Source of the DNA: Thalassospira sp. MCCC 1A01148 | Lineage (GTDB): Bacteria > Pseudomonadota > Alphaproteobacteria > Rhodospirillales > Thalassospiraceae | DNA: 61,070 nt | Reading direction: 5' to 3' | NCBI RefSeq assembly: GCF_001613795.1 | Contig: NZ_LPVZ01000023.1 | Location: 1 to 61,070, forward strand | Shown here: piece by piece, positions 8,239-17,575 of the stretch | Numbering within the stretch: the first letter of the stretch is position 1 | Layout: every line of letters starts with the position of its first letter | Translations under genes and position numbers: made by a program | The notes under the pieces: generated by a model | What the model saw: the letters and a program-made list of their open reading frames with translations, nothing else | Databases searched by the model: none | Told to the model about the DNA's origin: nothing

Positions 8239-9171
8239 TCAGATTTCCTGTTCCGCCACGAGGGTTTTATTCCTCACACCAATGAATTTCGGTAGTTTGG
8301 CAAAGATCGTGATGTTGCCAAGCAACACCATTGCAAGCCCGGTTGCGCCAATCGGTGTCCAGACATAGCCTTCAAGGAAGGTCGAGACGGTAAGGGCTAC
8401 CACCGGGAACAGCACGGTGACATAGGCTGCCCGTCCGGCACCGACGCGGTTGACCAGGGCGAGATAGGCGATGAAGGCCACGACCGAGCCCGGAATGGCG
8501 AGATAAAGCAAGCCACCGATATAAAGCGGATCGGTTGGCAGGGTCGGCGTCTGGCCGCGGAGCATGGCAAAGATGAACAACAATACCGTGCCATAGATCA
8601 TACCGCGCGCAACCGCATCGCGGTTGGGAATGCCCATGGCATGTAGTTTGACCGAAACCATGTTGCCGCAGCTAAAGACCGCCGTGCCGCACAGGGCGAA
8701 TATCATTCCGGTAATCGCGTGCGGATTGTGCGACAGGGCATAGATCTGATTGGCAAACAGACACGCAATCCCGCCCAAACCAAAGGCTGCGCCAAAAACA
8801 AAGCGCAAGCCCGGGCGATTGCCGTAAAAGGCCCAATTGCCGAGCGCATTGAAAATGGTCGAGGTGGTGAAGATGACCGCAACGATTCCGCTGGCGATAT
8901 AGCCGGTTGCCGAATACATCAGGATAAAGTTGATGCCAAACAGCCCGCAGCCCAGAAGCACGATCCACGGATGGGCTCGCCATGGCACCGGGCGCCATTT
9001 ACGGGTCAGTAACAAGAAACCGCACAGAACCGCGGCCGCTAGCGCAAAGCGATAGAAGATCGAAATTTCGACCGGGATCGGACCGATCTGAAGTTTGATC
9101 GCATACCAGGTAAATCCCCAGCAGGCGGTGACGATCACGAATAAGAGGGCTGTCATCATCGGGGCTTTCAA
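8239..9171 (-). CDS. EamA-family DMT transporter
   Basis: A 310-residue ten-helix transporter with two EamA repeats, the first beginning near residue 7 (FVIVTACWGFTWYAIK) and the second near residue 160. The N-terminus is short, as usual for the family, unlike the neighbour at 7080-8105. It is an inner-membrane protein, probably a metabolite or amino acid exporter; the substrate is unknown. A T-rich terminator follows directly, so it is monocistronic. Confidence 0.9.
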   Translation of the reverse strand: MKAPMMTALLFVIVTACWGFTWYAIKLQIGPIPVEISIFYRFALAAAVLCGFLLLTRKWRPVPWRAHPWIVLLGCGLFGINFILMYSATGYIASGIVAVIFTTSTIFNALGNWAFYGNRPGLRFVFGAAFGLGGIACLFANQIYALSHNPHAITGMIFALCGTAVFSCGNMVSVKLHAMGIPNRDAVARGMIYGTVLLFIFAMLRGQTPTLPTDPLYIGGLLYLAIPGSVVAFIAYLALVNRVGAGRAAYVTVLFPVVALTVSTFLEGYVWTPIGATGLAMVLLGNITIFAKLPKFIGVRNKTLVAEQEI

Positions 9172-9368
9172 AACAGCACGTGCAAGGCATTCGGTGGCAC
9201 GAAGGGTTGCGCGAACCGGTCACGCGGGTTGGTGACGCGCGGGGACCAATCAGGGAACGAATATTCAGGGGCATATCCGCAAACCGGTAATAAGCCACAA
9301 TCAGCCTCGCGTGGCTTTCACGTTCTTGCGCTGTTTTTCATATTCTTGCGGGCAAGCTCGCCTCGCCA

Positions 9369-9407
9369 ATAAAAGACGGGGCGGATACCGCAAGGTATCC
9401 GCCCCGT
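9369..9407 (-). terminator. Terminator of the liv operon
   Basis: A perfect 14-bp stem (9376-9389 with 9394-9407) with a 4-base loop is followed on the minus strand by a T-rich run (TCTTTTATT). It starts 18 bases past the livM stop, ending the livJGFHM operon. Confidence 0.92.
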
Positions 9408-9425
9408 TCGATTTGAAGTGTCTGT

Positions 9426-10757
9426 TTAGGAAGACCGTGTCATTGCCGTTGATCGGTTGGTGGCCTCGGGGATCAGTCCCTTTGGCGCAAACCGCATCAC
9501 GGTCAACAGGATCGCCCCCATCATCAGGTAACGCATATAGGCGGCACCAGCGACCAGATGCTGGGCAAGTTCCGACTCTTCACCAAGCGGTGCGGTCACG
9601 GTGGACATGAACCAGTTGCCAAACGGCTCTGCTTCGACCCACAGGAACCAGATGATGAAGCCGCCCAGGATCGAGCCCCAGTTGTTGCCCGAGCCACCGA
9701 GGATCACCATCACCCAGATCAGGAAGGTGTAGCGCAGCGGAATATAGCTGGTTGGCGTCAACTGACCGTCAAGGGTGGTCAGCATCGCACCGGCAATCCC
9801 GCAAACGGCACAGCCCAGAACAAAGGTCTGCAGATGACGACGTTTTACGTCCTTGCCCATCGCAGCGGCTGCATCACGGTTGTCACGGATGGCGCGCATC
9901 ATGCGGCCCCACGGCGACTTCAATGCGCGTTCGGCAAACCACATGATGATTGCCAGCACGATGACAAACAGCACGGCATAGCACAGCTTGACGAACAGGC
10001 TGGCGGCATCGGAAATCTCGCTCGCCCCGAAGAAGTTCGCCAGATTGATGAACCATTCGCTTTCAACCAGGTTGACCTCATAGGGCACCGGTCGCGGAAT
10101 GCCGGTGACGTTCTTGACGCCACGTGACAGCCATTCCTCGTACTTGATGATCGCAATGATGATCTCGGAAATGCCAAGGGTGGCAATCGCCAGGTAATCC
10201 GCCCGCAGACCAAGCGCGATCCGCCCGATCAGCCAGCCTGCACCTGCTGCCACCAGGCCGGCAAGCGGCCAGGCGACAAGGACCGGAAGTCCGGCACCAC
10301 CAAGATAACCGCTCAGCGCCGGATCGATGCTTTCAATTGCATCGGTTGCCGGACCAAAGAACACACCAATAAGGAAGTAGCCCGCCAGCAGAAGAACAAG
10401 CGTGACAGGAAGCTTCAAGACGGGCGGCACAATGCGGCGGGCGTAAATGACCGCAACGATGGTTCCCGCAAGGCTAAGCAAGGACAGGGCAATATCCCCA
10501 CCCGCAGCGGCCCAGGCTTCGCCCACAGGGGGCATCGAAACCAGAACAGCAGTCAGGCCACCAAGGGCTGTAAAGCCCATGACACCGACATTGAACAGGC
10601 CGGCATAGCCCCACTGCATGTTGACGCCGAGCGCCATTACCGCAGAGATCACACAAAGATTGAAAATGCCAAAGGCGACGTTCCAGCTTTGAAGAAAGCC
10701 GATCGCGATCAACACAAGGCACATCAGGCCATATAGGAGCGCAACTCTCTTCGTCAT
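9426..10757 (-). CDS. livM: Branched-chain amino acid ABC transporter permease LivM
   Basis: A 443-residue inner-membrane permease, longer than classical LivM because of an N-terminal extension of several membrane segments, with the conserved LivM core from about residue 170 (ALGLRADYLAIATLGISEII) and the cytoplasmic coupling segment around GRMMRAIRDNRDAAAAMG that contacts the ATPases. It forms a heterodimer with LivH. The start overlaps the livH stop by 4 bases (ATGA), so the two are coupled. It is the last gene of the operon. Confidence 0.93.
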   Translation of the reverse strand: MTKRVALLYGLMCLVLIAIGFLQSWNVAFGIFNLCVISAVMALGVNMQWGYAGLFNVGVMGFTALGGLTAVLVSMPPVGEAWAAAGGDIALSLLSLAGTIVAVIYARRIVPPVLKLPVTLVLLLAGYFLIGVFFGPATDAIESIDPALSGYLGGAGLPVLVAWPLAGLVAAGAGWLIGRIALGLRADYLAIATLGISEIIIAIIKYEEWLSRGVKNVTGIPRPVPYEVNLVESEWFINLANFFGASEISDAASLFVKLCYAVLFVIVLAIIMWFAERALKSPWGRMMRAIRDNRDAAAAMGKDVKRRHLQTFVLGCAVCGIAGAMLTTLDGQLTPTSYIPLRYTFLIWVMVILGGSGNNWGSILGGFIIWFLWVEAEPFGNWFMSTVTAPLGEESELAQHLVAGAAYMRYLMMGAILLTVMRFAPKGLIPEATNRSTAMTRSS

Positions 10758-11764
10758 ATCACTTTCCCACGAATAATACCGGTTGGTCGGATCAGAAGAA
10801 CCGCGACCAGAATGATGAAGGAGACCGCGAACTTGTAGTCAGTAGACAGCAGTTGCACGAGGCCTTCTGGCGCCCAGTCCGTGGGGCCGAGATAGGCGAG
10901 AAACTTCTTGAAGGCATAGGTCACGGTCACCTCGGAGAAGGCAACAATGAACGCGCCAAGGATCGCGCCAACCGGTTGACCAATGCCGCCCAGAATGGTC
11001 GCCGCAAAGATCGGCAGCAGGATCTGCAAGAAGATGAAAGGCTTGTAGGTCTTATCAAGGCCGTAAAGCGTGCCAGCAATCGCTGCCAGTGCCGCCGCAA
11101 TGACCCAGCAGATCGTCACCACGCGTTCCGGGTTGATGCCCGAAAGCAGTGCCAGATCCTCATCATCGGAATAAGCGCGCATGGCTTTGCCCGAACGGGT
11201 TTTCTGCAAGAACCAGAACAGCCATGCAACGACAATGGCGGTCACAACAACCGTGATCACCTGACTTTGCTTGATCGCAATGCCTTCATCAAGGCCAAGG
11301 GCACGACGGCTGTCAAATGCGCCGATGATGAAACGCTGGCCATCTGCAAAGCTCTGATCGGCCGGGCCGATGACGATACGGATGATGCCTGCAATCAGGA
11401 ACATGACGCCAACCGACACGATGGCGAACACAATCGGGTTGGAGCGTTGCTTGCGATAGAACCGGAATACCATCCGGTCCGTGACAAGCGCCATACTGAT
11501 TGCGGCCAATACACCAATCGGCAAGGCCAGAAGGGCGGTCGGGAAGGGGGCAATAGAGACGCCCATATTCTGCAGGAACCAGGTGACCAGGATGGTGATC
11601 ATGGTGCCAAACGACATCAACTCGCCATGTGCGAAATTCGCAAACCGCAGGATGCCGAAAATGAGTGTGACGCCAAGCGCCCCAAGGGCGAGCTGCGCGC
11701 CATAGGCAGTCGCGGGAACGACCACGAAATTGGCAAACAGCGCAAGTGCGTTAAGGATTTCCAT
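10754..11764 (-). CDS. livH: Branched-chain amino acid ABC transporter permease LivH
   Basis: A 336-residue permease with the LivH hallmarks: N-terminal GALGVTLIFGILRFANFAHG, the coupling loop RSGKAMRAYSDDEDLALLSG and the C-terminal LLIRPTGIIRGK. About eight membrane segments are evident. It pairs with LivM to form the pore for leucine, isoleucine, valine or related substrates such as amides or urea. It is coupled to livM by a 4-base overlap and lies 12 bases after livF. Confidence 0.94.
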   Translation of the reverse strand: MEILNALALFANFVVVPATAYGAQLALGALGVTLIFGILRFANFAHGELMSFGTMITILVTWFLQNMGVSIAPFPTALLALPIGVLAAISMALVTDRMVFRFYRKQRSNPIVFAIVSVGVMFLIAGIIRIVIGPADQSFADGQRFIIGAFDSRRALGLDEGIAIKQSQVITVVVTAIVVAWLFWFLQKTRSGKAMRAYSDDEDLALLSGINPERVVTICWVIAAALAAIAGTLYGLDKTYKPFIFLQILLPIFAATILGGIGQPVGAILGAFIVAFSEVTVTYAFKKFLAYLGPTDWAPEGLVQLLSTDYKFAVSFIILVAVLLIRPTGIIRGKVI

Positions 11765-11776
11765 TCAATACCCCAT

Positions 11777-12484
11777 TTACCCGCCCAGGAAGGACCGGCG
11801 GACTTCTTCGTTGGCGAGAAGGGCTTCGCCCGTATCGGTGAACCGGTTGCGTCCCTGTACGAGGACAAAACCGTGATCGGCGATTTCCAGTGCCTGACGG
11901 GCATTCTGTTCGACCATCAGGATGGCAACGCCGGTTCTGGCGACCTCCACGATCTTGTCAAACAGTTCATCCATCACGATTGGCGAGACACCAGCGGTTG
12001 GCTCATCAAGCATGAGAAGCTTTGGCTGGGTCATCAGTGCACGCCCCACAGCTACCTGCTGGCGCTGACCACCGGAAAGCTCGCCGGCTGGCTGATTGCG
12101 TTTTTCGCCAAGGATCGGGAACAGATCGAAAATCTGTTGTTTGGTTTCCTCGATCTTGTCGTCTTTGCGGATGAAGGCCCCCATATCGAGGTTTTCTTCC
12201 ACCGTCATCGACACAAAGACGTTGCGGTTCTGCGGAACAAAACCCATGCCCTCGGGCACACGTTCCTGCGGGGCAAGATTGGTGATGTCCTTGCCGTCAA
12301 GAACGACAGACCCTTCACGCAGGTTCAGCATGCCGAACACCGCCTTCATGGCTGTTGACTTGCCCGCACCGTTCGGGCCGACCACGACTGCGATCTCGCC
12401 TTTTTCCACAGTGATCGTACAGTCATGCAGAATATCGGACCCGCCATAGCCGCCGGTCATACCGGTTGCGCTCAAGAAACTCAT
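11777..12484 (-). CDS. livF: Branched-chain amino acid ABC transporter ATPase LivF
   Basis: A 235-residue ABC ATPase with Walker A GPNGAGKST, the ABC signature LSGGQRQQ, Walker B LLMLDEPTAG and the LivF-type ending around EVRRSFLGG. It dimerises with LivG on the cytoplasmic face of the LivHM pore and hydrolyses ATP to drive uptake. Its ATG overlaps the livG stop (ATGA). Confidence 0.95.
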   Translation of the reverse strand: MSFLSATGMTGGYGGSDILHDCTITVEKGEIAVVVGPNGAGKSTAMKAVFGMLNLREGSVVLDGKDITNLAPQERVPEGMGFVPQNRNVFVSMTVEENLDMGAFIRKDDKIEETKQQIFDLFPILGEKRNQPAGELSGGQRQQVAVGRALMTQPKLLMLDEPTAGVSPIVMDELFDKIVEVARTGVAILMVEQNARQALEIADHGFVLVQGRNRFTDTGEALLANEEVRRSFLGG

Positions 12485-13263
12485 GACGGTACCTTCCGTT
12501 CATGCTTGCGACCTGTCCCGAGATAGGCCTCAATGACCTCCTCGTTGTTTTTGACCTCTTCAATCGTGCCCTGGGTAAGGAGCTTGCCCTCGGCCATGAC
12601 GATGACGGGATCACACAGGCGTGCAATGAAGTCCATATCGTGCTCAATCAGGCAGAAGGTATAGCCGCGCTCTTCATTCAGGCGCTTGATCGAGGTCGCA
12701 ATGGTGTTAAGCAGCGTACGGTTCACACCGGCACCAACTTCATCAAGGAAGACGATCTTTGGCTCGACCATCATGGTGCGGCCCAGTTCCAGCAGCTTTT
12801 TCTGACCGCCCGAAAGGTTGCCTGCCAACTCATGCTTGATGTGGTCAATTTCAAGGAAATCGATGACTTCGAGCGCACGCTCGTAGTTTTGTGCCTCGAC
12901 TTCCTTGACGCGAGAATAGTTGAACCAGCTGTGACGGAGTTGTTCGCCGGGTTGCTCGCCCGGAACCACCATCAGATTGTCCAGCACACTCAGTGTCGAG
13001 AATTCGTGCGCAATCTGGAAGGTACGCAGCAGGCCCTTGTGGAACAGTTCGTGGGGTTCCAGTTCGGTAACGTCTTCGCCATCAAGGAAAATTTTTCCCG
13101 AAGACGGTGGGAAGACGCCCGCAATAATATTGAAAAGCGTGGTTTTTCCGGCCCCGTTCGGCCCGATCAGGCCGGTTATGGAGCCCTTTTCGATCGACAG
13201 CGATACGCCATCGACCGCCTGAATGCCGCCGAAATTCTTGGCGATGTTTTCGACCCGTATCAT
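12481..13263 (-). CDS. livG: Branched-chain amino acid ABC transporter ATPase LivG
   Basis: A 260-residue ABC ATPase with Walker A GPNGAGKTT, signature LSGGQKKLLELGR, Walker B IVFLDEVGAG and the LivG-type ending EVIEAYLGTG, followed by a short basic tail. The Walker B follow-on reads DEVGAG where most family members have DEPxAG, a conservative variation near the catalytic glutamate. It is separated from livJ by 140 bases that hold a very stable hairpin and is overlapped by livF. Confidence 0.94.
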   Translation of the reverse strand: MIRVENIAKNFGGIQAVDGVSLSIEKGSITGLIGPNGAGKTTLFNIIAGVFPPSSGKIFLDGEDVTELEPHELFHKGLLRTFQIAHEFSTLSVLDNLMVVPGEQPGEQLRHSWFNYSRVKEVEAQNYERALEVIDFLEIDHIKHELAGNLSGGQKKLLELGRTMMVEPKIVFLDEVGAGVNRTLLNTIATSIKRLNEERGYTFCLIEHDMDFIARLCDPVIVMAEGKLLTQGTIEEVKNNEEVIEAYLGTGRKHERKVPS

Positions 13264-13339
13264 GGGGAGTTTTTGACCCTGTCATTCAATCAGTCCCAGG
13301 CATCCTTTCGCCAAGCGGCGCATAGGGCCCGGTAATAGA

Positions 13340-13373
13340 GGAACTGCCAGAGACCGAAGTCCCTGACAGTTCC
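13340..13373 (-). promoter_or_regulatory. Intercistronic UUCG-capped hairpin between livJ and livG
   Basis: In the minus-strand RNA, 15 pairs (two of them G-U) close a C(UUCG)G tetraloop, an exceptionally stable form. No T run follows, so it is unlikely to be a full terminator. Placed 31 bases past the binding-protein gene and before the ATPases, it fits a 3-prime mRNA stabiliser or partial terminator giving more LivJ than membrane components. Confidence 0.7.
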
Positions 13374-13403
13374 AGCGTCGTTAGCGATCAAAGAATGATC
13401 GGC

Positions 13404-14600
13404 TTAGTGGTACATCTCCGTTTCCCACTTGCCGTCTTTGATTTCCGTTTCACGGAAGCTACCAGCGGACTCGCCCGGTGCGATCAGCTCAAGCGCGGTG
13501 CCACCGACATAGTCGATTTCGCCACCATCAGCCAGAATCTGAAGCGCTTTGGCCAGTTCACCCGGATAGATTTTCTCACCCGGTGCATTGGCAACTTTCA
13601 TGATGTGGTCTTTGTAGACCGCGCTGTCGGTCGAACCTGCGGACTGCATGGCAAGAAGCAGCAGTGCAGATGCGTCATATGCTTCCGGGACATACGGGTC
13701 GTCGCCCTTGAAGCCTTTACCCGAAGCGAGTTCTGCAAGCATCGATGCGCCCGGGCTGTCGGTACCCGGGTTGGTGCCGATCGAACCGTCAAGTGCATCG
13801 CCGAAGTTATCGGTCAGTGCTTCACCAACCATGCCGTCCGGAAGAACGAAGGTTTCGAACGCACCGGTGTCAAGCGATGCCTGGATGATGCCCTTGCCGC
13901 CCTGGTCAAGGTAACCAGCAACGATCAGAACTTCACCACCTGCAGATGCAAGGGTACCGATTTCAGCAGAATAGTCGGCTTTGCCGTCTTCGTGTGCGGC
14001 AACAGCGGTGATTTTACCGCCTTTTGCTTCGTAAGCTGCCTGGATGGCGTCAGCAAGACCTTTACCATAGTCGTTGTTGGTGTAGGTCAGTGCTGCGGAG
14101 CCGATGCCGCGACGGTCAAGGATCTCAGCAATGATCTGGCCCTGACGCGCATCAGAAGGAGCGGTACGGAAGAAGTAGCCGTCATCTTCGATTTCGGTCA
14201 GCGCCGGCGAGGTCGCTGACGGAGAAATCATCACGATGCCGTTTGCACGGACAACGTTGTTCAGGATGGCAGTGGTCGCACCCGAGCAGGTTGCGCCATT
14301 GATGCCATGAACGCCATCAGACGTCACAAGACGATCAGCTGCGGCTGTGGCTGCTGCTGCATCGATACAGGTACTGTCACCGCGTACCGAAACAACTTCA
14401 CGACCGCCAAGCAGAAGGCCGCTGTCGGAGACTTCCTGAATGGCCAATTCGCCGCCAAGTGCCATCGGCTTGACGAGCGATTCCGTCGGGCCGGTGAAGC
14501 CTTGAAGCATGCCGATCTTTACCTGTTCCTGTGCAGATGCGCCTGCGACGACAGCCGTCGAAAGTGCAGCCGAAAAGAGGAGGGTAGAGAGTTTTCCCAT
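13404..14600 (-). CDS. livJ: Branched-chain amino acid ABC transporter substrate-binding protein
   Basis: A 398-residue periplasmic type I binding protein. A signal peptide with core LSTLLFSAALSTAVVAG is cleaved near ASA|QEQ. The mature protein begins VKIGMLQGFTGPTES, has the ligand-site pattern GATCSGATTAILNNVV and SPSATSPALTEIEDDGYFFR, and two alpha/beta lobes. A GGGAAGG ribosome site precedes the ATG. It delivers substrate to LivHM and heads the operon. The set could also serve short-chain amides or urea, since binding specificity is not readable from the sequence. Confidence 0.93.
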   Translation of the reverse strand: MGKLSTLLFSAALSTAVVAGASAQEQVKIGMLQGFTGPTESLVKPMALGGELAIQEVSDSGLLLGGREVVSVRGDSTCIDAAAATAAADRLVTSDGVHGINGATCSGATTAILNNVVRANGIVMISPSATSPALTEIEDDGYFFRTAPSDARQGQIIAEILDRRGIGSAALTYTNNDYGKGLADAIQAAYEAKGGKITAVAAHEDGKADYSAEIGTLASAGGEVLIVAGYLDQGGKGIIQASLDTGAFETFVLPDGMVGEALTDNFGDALDGSIGTNPGTDSPGASMLAELASGKGFKGDDPYVPEAYDASALLLLAMQSAGSTDSAVYKDHIMKVANAPGEKIYPGELAKALQILADGGEIDYVGGTALELIAPGESAGSFRETEIKDGKWETEMYH

Positions 14601-14929
14601 AGTGTAGCCTTCCCTGTTTTATTGGGCCTTTATATTCGTCGGGCAGTATACAGAAAACGCTACACGTTTCCAGTTTCTTAACTACAGGTTTTGAATTCTA
14701 CACCTAATTCTTGCCGTTAAGTTCGAGATTCCAATGACTTCAGCCCTTGCGGGGCGGGCGATAGGTGCATTTCTGGGGTTGTTCTGCGGGTAAATATTTT
14801 CAGCGTTTGGTAGTCGGTTTTCACTGGATTTTGTTGTCAAATGGCCAGATGAACCGAATCCTGATTCACGATGCGGATCATACGTCATGCAGGTATGTTG
14901 ACTGAGGATGTGCAAGCCTTGGCGAACAG
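14601..14929. other. Intergenic region upstream of the liv operon
   Basis: About 330 bases between the livJ start and the end of a LysR gene, both on the minus strand. No plausible coding frame is present. The livJ-proximal part is AT-rich and contains a TATACT hexamer on the minus strand (14645-14650) as a possible -10 element, without a clear -35. No convincing terminator for the LysR gene was found. Confidence 0.5.
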
Positions 14930-15829
14930 TCAGGCAAAGACCCGCATGCCGCGCTCGGAACTCTTGCGGAATCCGGCAATAACATGTTCAGCCAACGCGT
15001 CTTCAACCGGCCCGTGGCCGTGGCGTTTGGCAAGGGTCATGCGATATTCACCAATTTCGGGCAGGCCATGTGCCGGGCCAAGATGCACCAGATCATCTGA
15101 AATCACGCTGATTGGCACTGCCGCAATCGCCAGATCGGCGCGCACGGCGGCAATCTGGGCCTGACAGAATTCACTGGTATAGGCGATGCGGTAATCCATC
15201 CCTGCATCGTCAAGCGCCTTGAGCGCCACTGTCCGCCAATAACAACCCGGTTCTGCCATCGACACAGGCAGCGGACGTTTGTCAATTGCACTGCCATGTC
15301 GTGCCCCCAGCCATACCAGCGGTTCGGCATGGATCGGCGGCTGGTGATCAAGTTCTGCATTATAGCTGAAGACCGCGATATCAAGATCGCCGGTTTCTAC
15401 GCGCTCTCGCAGGGTGCGGGTCGGACCAAGATTGACGTCGATATCGACATGCGGATGGGTTTGCGCAAACCGTTTGAGAATCTCGGGAATGACAACCACA
15501 CCCGTGTCATTGGGGACGCCAAGCCGCACGGTGCCAGAAAATTCCGGCGCATGGAAATGCGACATCGCTTCGTCATTGAGTTTGAGCAGACGGCGTGCAT
15601 AGCCCAGCAAAATCTCGCCATCCTCGGTCACGGTGACCTTGCGGGTTTCGCGTTTGAACAACTCCCGCCCAATCATGGTTTCAAGCTTTTTGACCTGAAG
15701 ACTGATCGCCGAGGCACTGCGGTGAACCTTTTCAGCCGCGCGCGAGAAATTCCCGGTCTCGCAGATCGCTACAAAGGTGCGGGCAAGATCGAGGTCAAGA
15801 TTATGAACAACGCTTGTCGTGGAATTCAT
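14930..15829 (-). CDS. LysR-family transcriptional regulator
   Basis: A 299-residue LysR regulator with its helix-turn-helix in the first 65 residues (NFSRAAEKVHRSASAISLQV) and a ligand-binding domain that begins near residue 92 (VRLGVPNDTGVVVIPEILKR). The helix-turn-helix and effector region resemble the group that includes amino-acid-linked LysR proteins. It is divergent from a 90-residue small protein and an Old Yellow Enzyme gene, which are its most probable targets, across an AT-rich region holding several palindromes. Confidence 0.92.
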   Translation of the reverse strand: MNSTTSVVHNLDLDLARTFVAICETGNFSRAAEKVHRSASAISLQVKKLETMIGRELFKRETRKVTVTEDGEILLGYARRLLKLNDEAMSHFHAPEFSGTVRLGVPNDTGVVVIPEILKRFAQTHPHVDIDVNLGPTRTLRERVETGDLDIAVFSYNAELDHQPPIHAEPLVWLGARHGSAIDKRPLPVSMAEPGCYWRTVALKALDDAGMDYRIAYTSEFCQAQIAAVRADLAIAAVPISVISDDLVHLGPAHGLPEIGEYRMTLAKRHGHGPVEDALAEHVIAGFRKSSERGMRVFA

Positions 15830-15880
15830 GACCGGCCTTTCAGGTTCAGAAATTCATATTTGTGAGTTTCGCTAATAGAT

Positions 15881-15943
15881 AAGATTAAATCTTCTCGTTT
15901 GATTAATCAATGAGTCTTCCTCAATCTACAAAAAACATTGATT
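15881..15943. promoter_or_regulatory. AT-rich palindromes in the LysR divergent region
   Basis: A perfect 12-bp palindrome TTGATTAATCAA (15899-15910) is preceded by a near-palindrome AAGATTAAATCTT (15881-15893) and followed by CATTGATT (15936-15943), which echoes the second half of the palindrome. The cluster lies between the divergent LysR and small-protein genes and looks like a multi-site LysR operator. Confidence 0.5.
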
Positions 15944-15956
15944 GGAGAAACTCATC

Positions 15957-16229
15957 ATGAAAGCCATCACATCTTTCGAACATGCCCCTCTTGGCCTTGT
16001 GGGTCATCTACGTGTCGCGATTGAAGCCTGGCAGCAAGAACGCGCAGCACATCGGGCAGGTACCTTTGCATCCAGGGCCGGAACACCTGCTGCCCAAAAC
16101 CTTTCTTATCTGACGGCTGCAGAGTTGCATGAATATCAGCAAACGCGATCTGGCACCTTTTCAGAGACGGGTGACGTTTTGTCGGGACTGGTTCTGAATT
16201 GGCCATCCCCGTCTGGCAAAGGGCACTGA
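15957..16229 (+). CDS. Small hypothetical protein, 90 residues
   Basis: I do not recognise this protein. It begins MKAITSFEHAPLGLVGHLRV, has a helical, Arg/Ala-rich middle (AWQQERAAHRAG) and a soluble, signal-less composition. A GGAGA ribosome site precedes the chosen ATG at 15957. It stands immediately divergent from a LysR gene and 52 bases before an Old Yellow Enzyme gene, so it is probably co-transcribed with the latter. The arrangement of the central part vaguely recalls short DUF1127-type proteins, but the signature residues are missing. Confidence 0.65.
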   Translation: MKAITSFEHAPLGLVGHLRVAIEAWQQERAAHRAGTFASRAGTPAAQNLSYLTAAELHEYQQTRSGTFSETGDVLSGLVLNWPSPSGKGH

Positions 16230-16281
16230 TGGTGCCTGTTGCGATACCCGTTCATAAGCACCAAACCAGCTGGAATGCACA

Positions 16282-17469
16282 ATGACCATTGAAAACCCGT
16301 TGTTCAGACCGCTGGAGCTGCCCTGCGGTGCCATCCTTAAAAACCGGATTGCTAAATCGGCGATGTCGGATTCCCTTGGGGATGGCACCGGACATCCGAC
16401 TGCTGGCCAAATGCACCTGTATCGTCGCTGGGCTGATGGTGGTGTTGCTGTTTCGATCATTGGCGAAGTGCAGGGGCATCCGGGATTTGCCGAAAAGCCC
16501 GGAAATCTTGTGCTTGATGATAATTCTGACCTTGAACGGTTTCGTGCTTTGGCGCGCCAAGGGACTGTCAATAACAGCAATTTGTGGCTGCAACTTGGTC
16601 ATGCCGGGGCCTTGGCCTATGCCCCGACCAGTACGCCAAAGGGGCCAAGTGCGCTTGATCTGCCGGGGCTGACCTGTGCGGCCCTGACGGATGACGAAAT
16701 TCGTGAAATTCCAGCCCGTTTCGCAAAGACCGCCAAGCTTGCCCGGAAAACCGGCTTTGGCGGGGTGCAGATTCATGCGGCGCACGGGTTCCTGCTTAGT
16801 CAGTTTCTATCGCCGTTATTCAATAAGCGACGTGATGAGTATGGCGGATCAATTGCCAATCGCATGCGCCTGCTTCTTGAAACGGTGCATGCCGTGCGTG
16901 CCGCGGTTGGACCGGATTTTGTGATCGCCATCAAGCTCAATGCCACCGACCAACTTGACGGTGGTTTGTGCGAAGATGATGCACTTGCCGTCATTGCCGC
17001 ACTTGATAATACCAGTATTGATCTGATCGATATCAGCGGCGGGACATATTTCCCCGGTGCCAAGGCGGCCTCTGACGGGGGTGGTGCCGGGCCGTATTTC
17101 CTGGGGTTTGCCAAGCGGGCCCGCGAAATCACATCCAGGCCATTGATGTTGACCGGTGGCTTCAAAACCTGTGCCCAGGCTGAGGCCGCCGTTGCCAGCG
17201 GGGCAATTGATGTCGTTGGATTGGCCCGTGCGCTTGTGATCGAACCAGCGCTGCCAAATATCTGGCGAAACGCAGCCCCAAAAGATCCAGCGTTTCCGCG
17301 GTTCGAAAAGGCCCCGGCTGGCGGGATTACTGCATGGTACACAATGAACATGACCGCATTGGCTGAAGGCAAGGAATTCCCGGAATTTGATGATCTCCGC
17401 CATGCCATTGTGGTTTATGAGGCGCGGGATGCCGAGCGCACAGGAATTTGGCTACGTCATTTTACCTGA
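16282..17469 (+). CDS. NADH:flavin oxidoreductase, Old Yellow Enzyme family
   Basis: A 395-residue TIM-barrel FMN enzyme of the Old Yellow Enzyme family. The N-terminal LPCGAILKNRIAKSAMSD, the flavin-site GVQIHAAHGFLLSQFLSPLF, the NKRRDEYGGS segment and the phosphate-binding C-terminal GAIDVVGLARALV are all typical. Such enzymes reduce activated C=C bonds of enones, nitro-esters or dienoyl-CoA using NAD(P)H; no iron-sulfur extension is present, so it is not of the dienoyl-CoA reductase type. It follows the LysR-linked small protein, suggesting substrate-induced expression. Confidence 0.92.
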   Translation: MTIENPLFRPLELPCGAILKNRIAKSAMSDSLGDGTGHPTAGQMHLYRRWADGGVAVSIIGEVQGHPGFAEKPGNLVLDDNSDLERFRALARQGTVNNSNLWLQLGHAGALAYAPTSTPKGPSALDLPGLTCAALTDDEIREIPARFAKTAKLARKTGFGGVQIHAAHGFLLSQFLSPLFNKRRDEYGGSIANRMRLLLETVHAVRAAVGPDFVIAIKLNATDQLDGGLCEDDALAVIAALDNTSIDLIDISGGTYFPGAKAASDGGGAGPYFLGFAKRAREITSRPLMLTGGFKTCAQAEAAVASGAIDVVGLARALVIEPALPNIWRNAAPKDPAFPRFEKAPAGGITAWYTMNMTALAEGKEFPEFDDLRHAIVVYEARDAERTGIWLRHFT

Positions 17470-17575
17470 CGGTATGCAGGGTAATTAAGTGCTATCAGCT
17501 CGCAAAAATCTCCCCATCGGTATTCGTAACGGTTAACGTTCACGGGTTGAGCAGCTATTCTGGTAGGAAATAGTT

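Noticed and set aside
10853..12358. A 501-residue frame on the plus strand opposite livH and livF
   Set aside because: His/Asp/Arg-rich composition and overlap with two certain genes.
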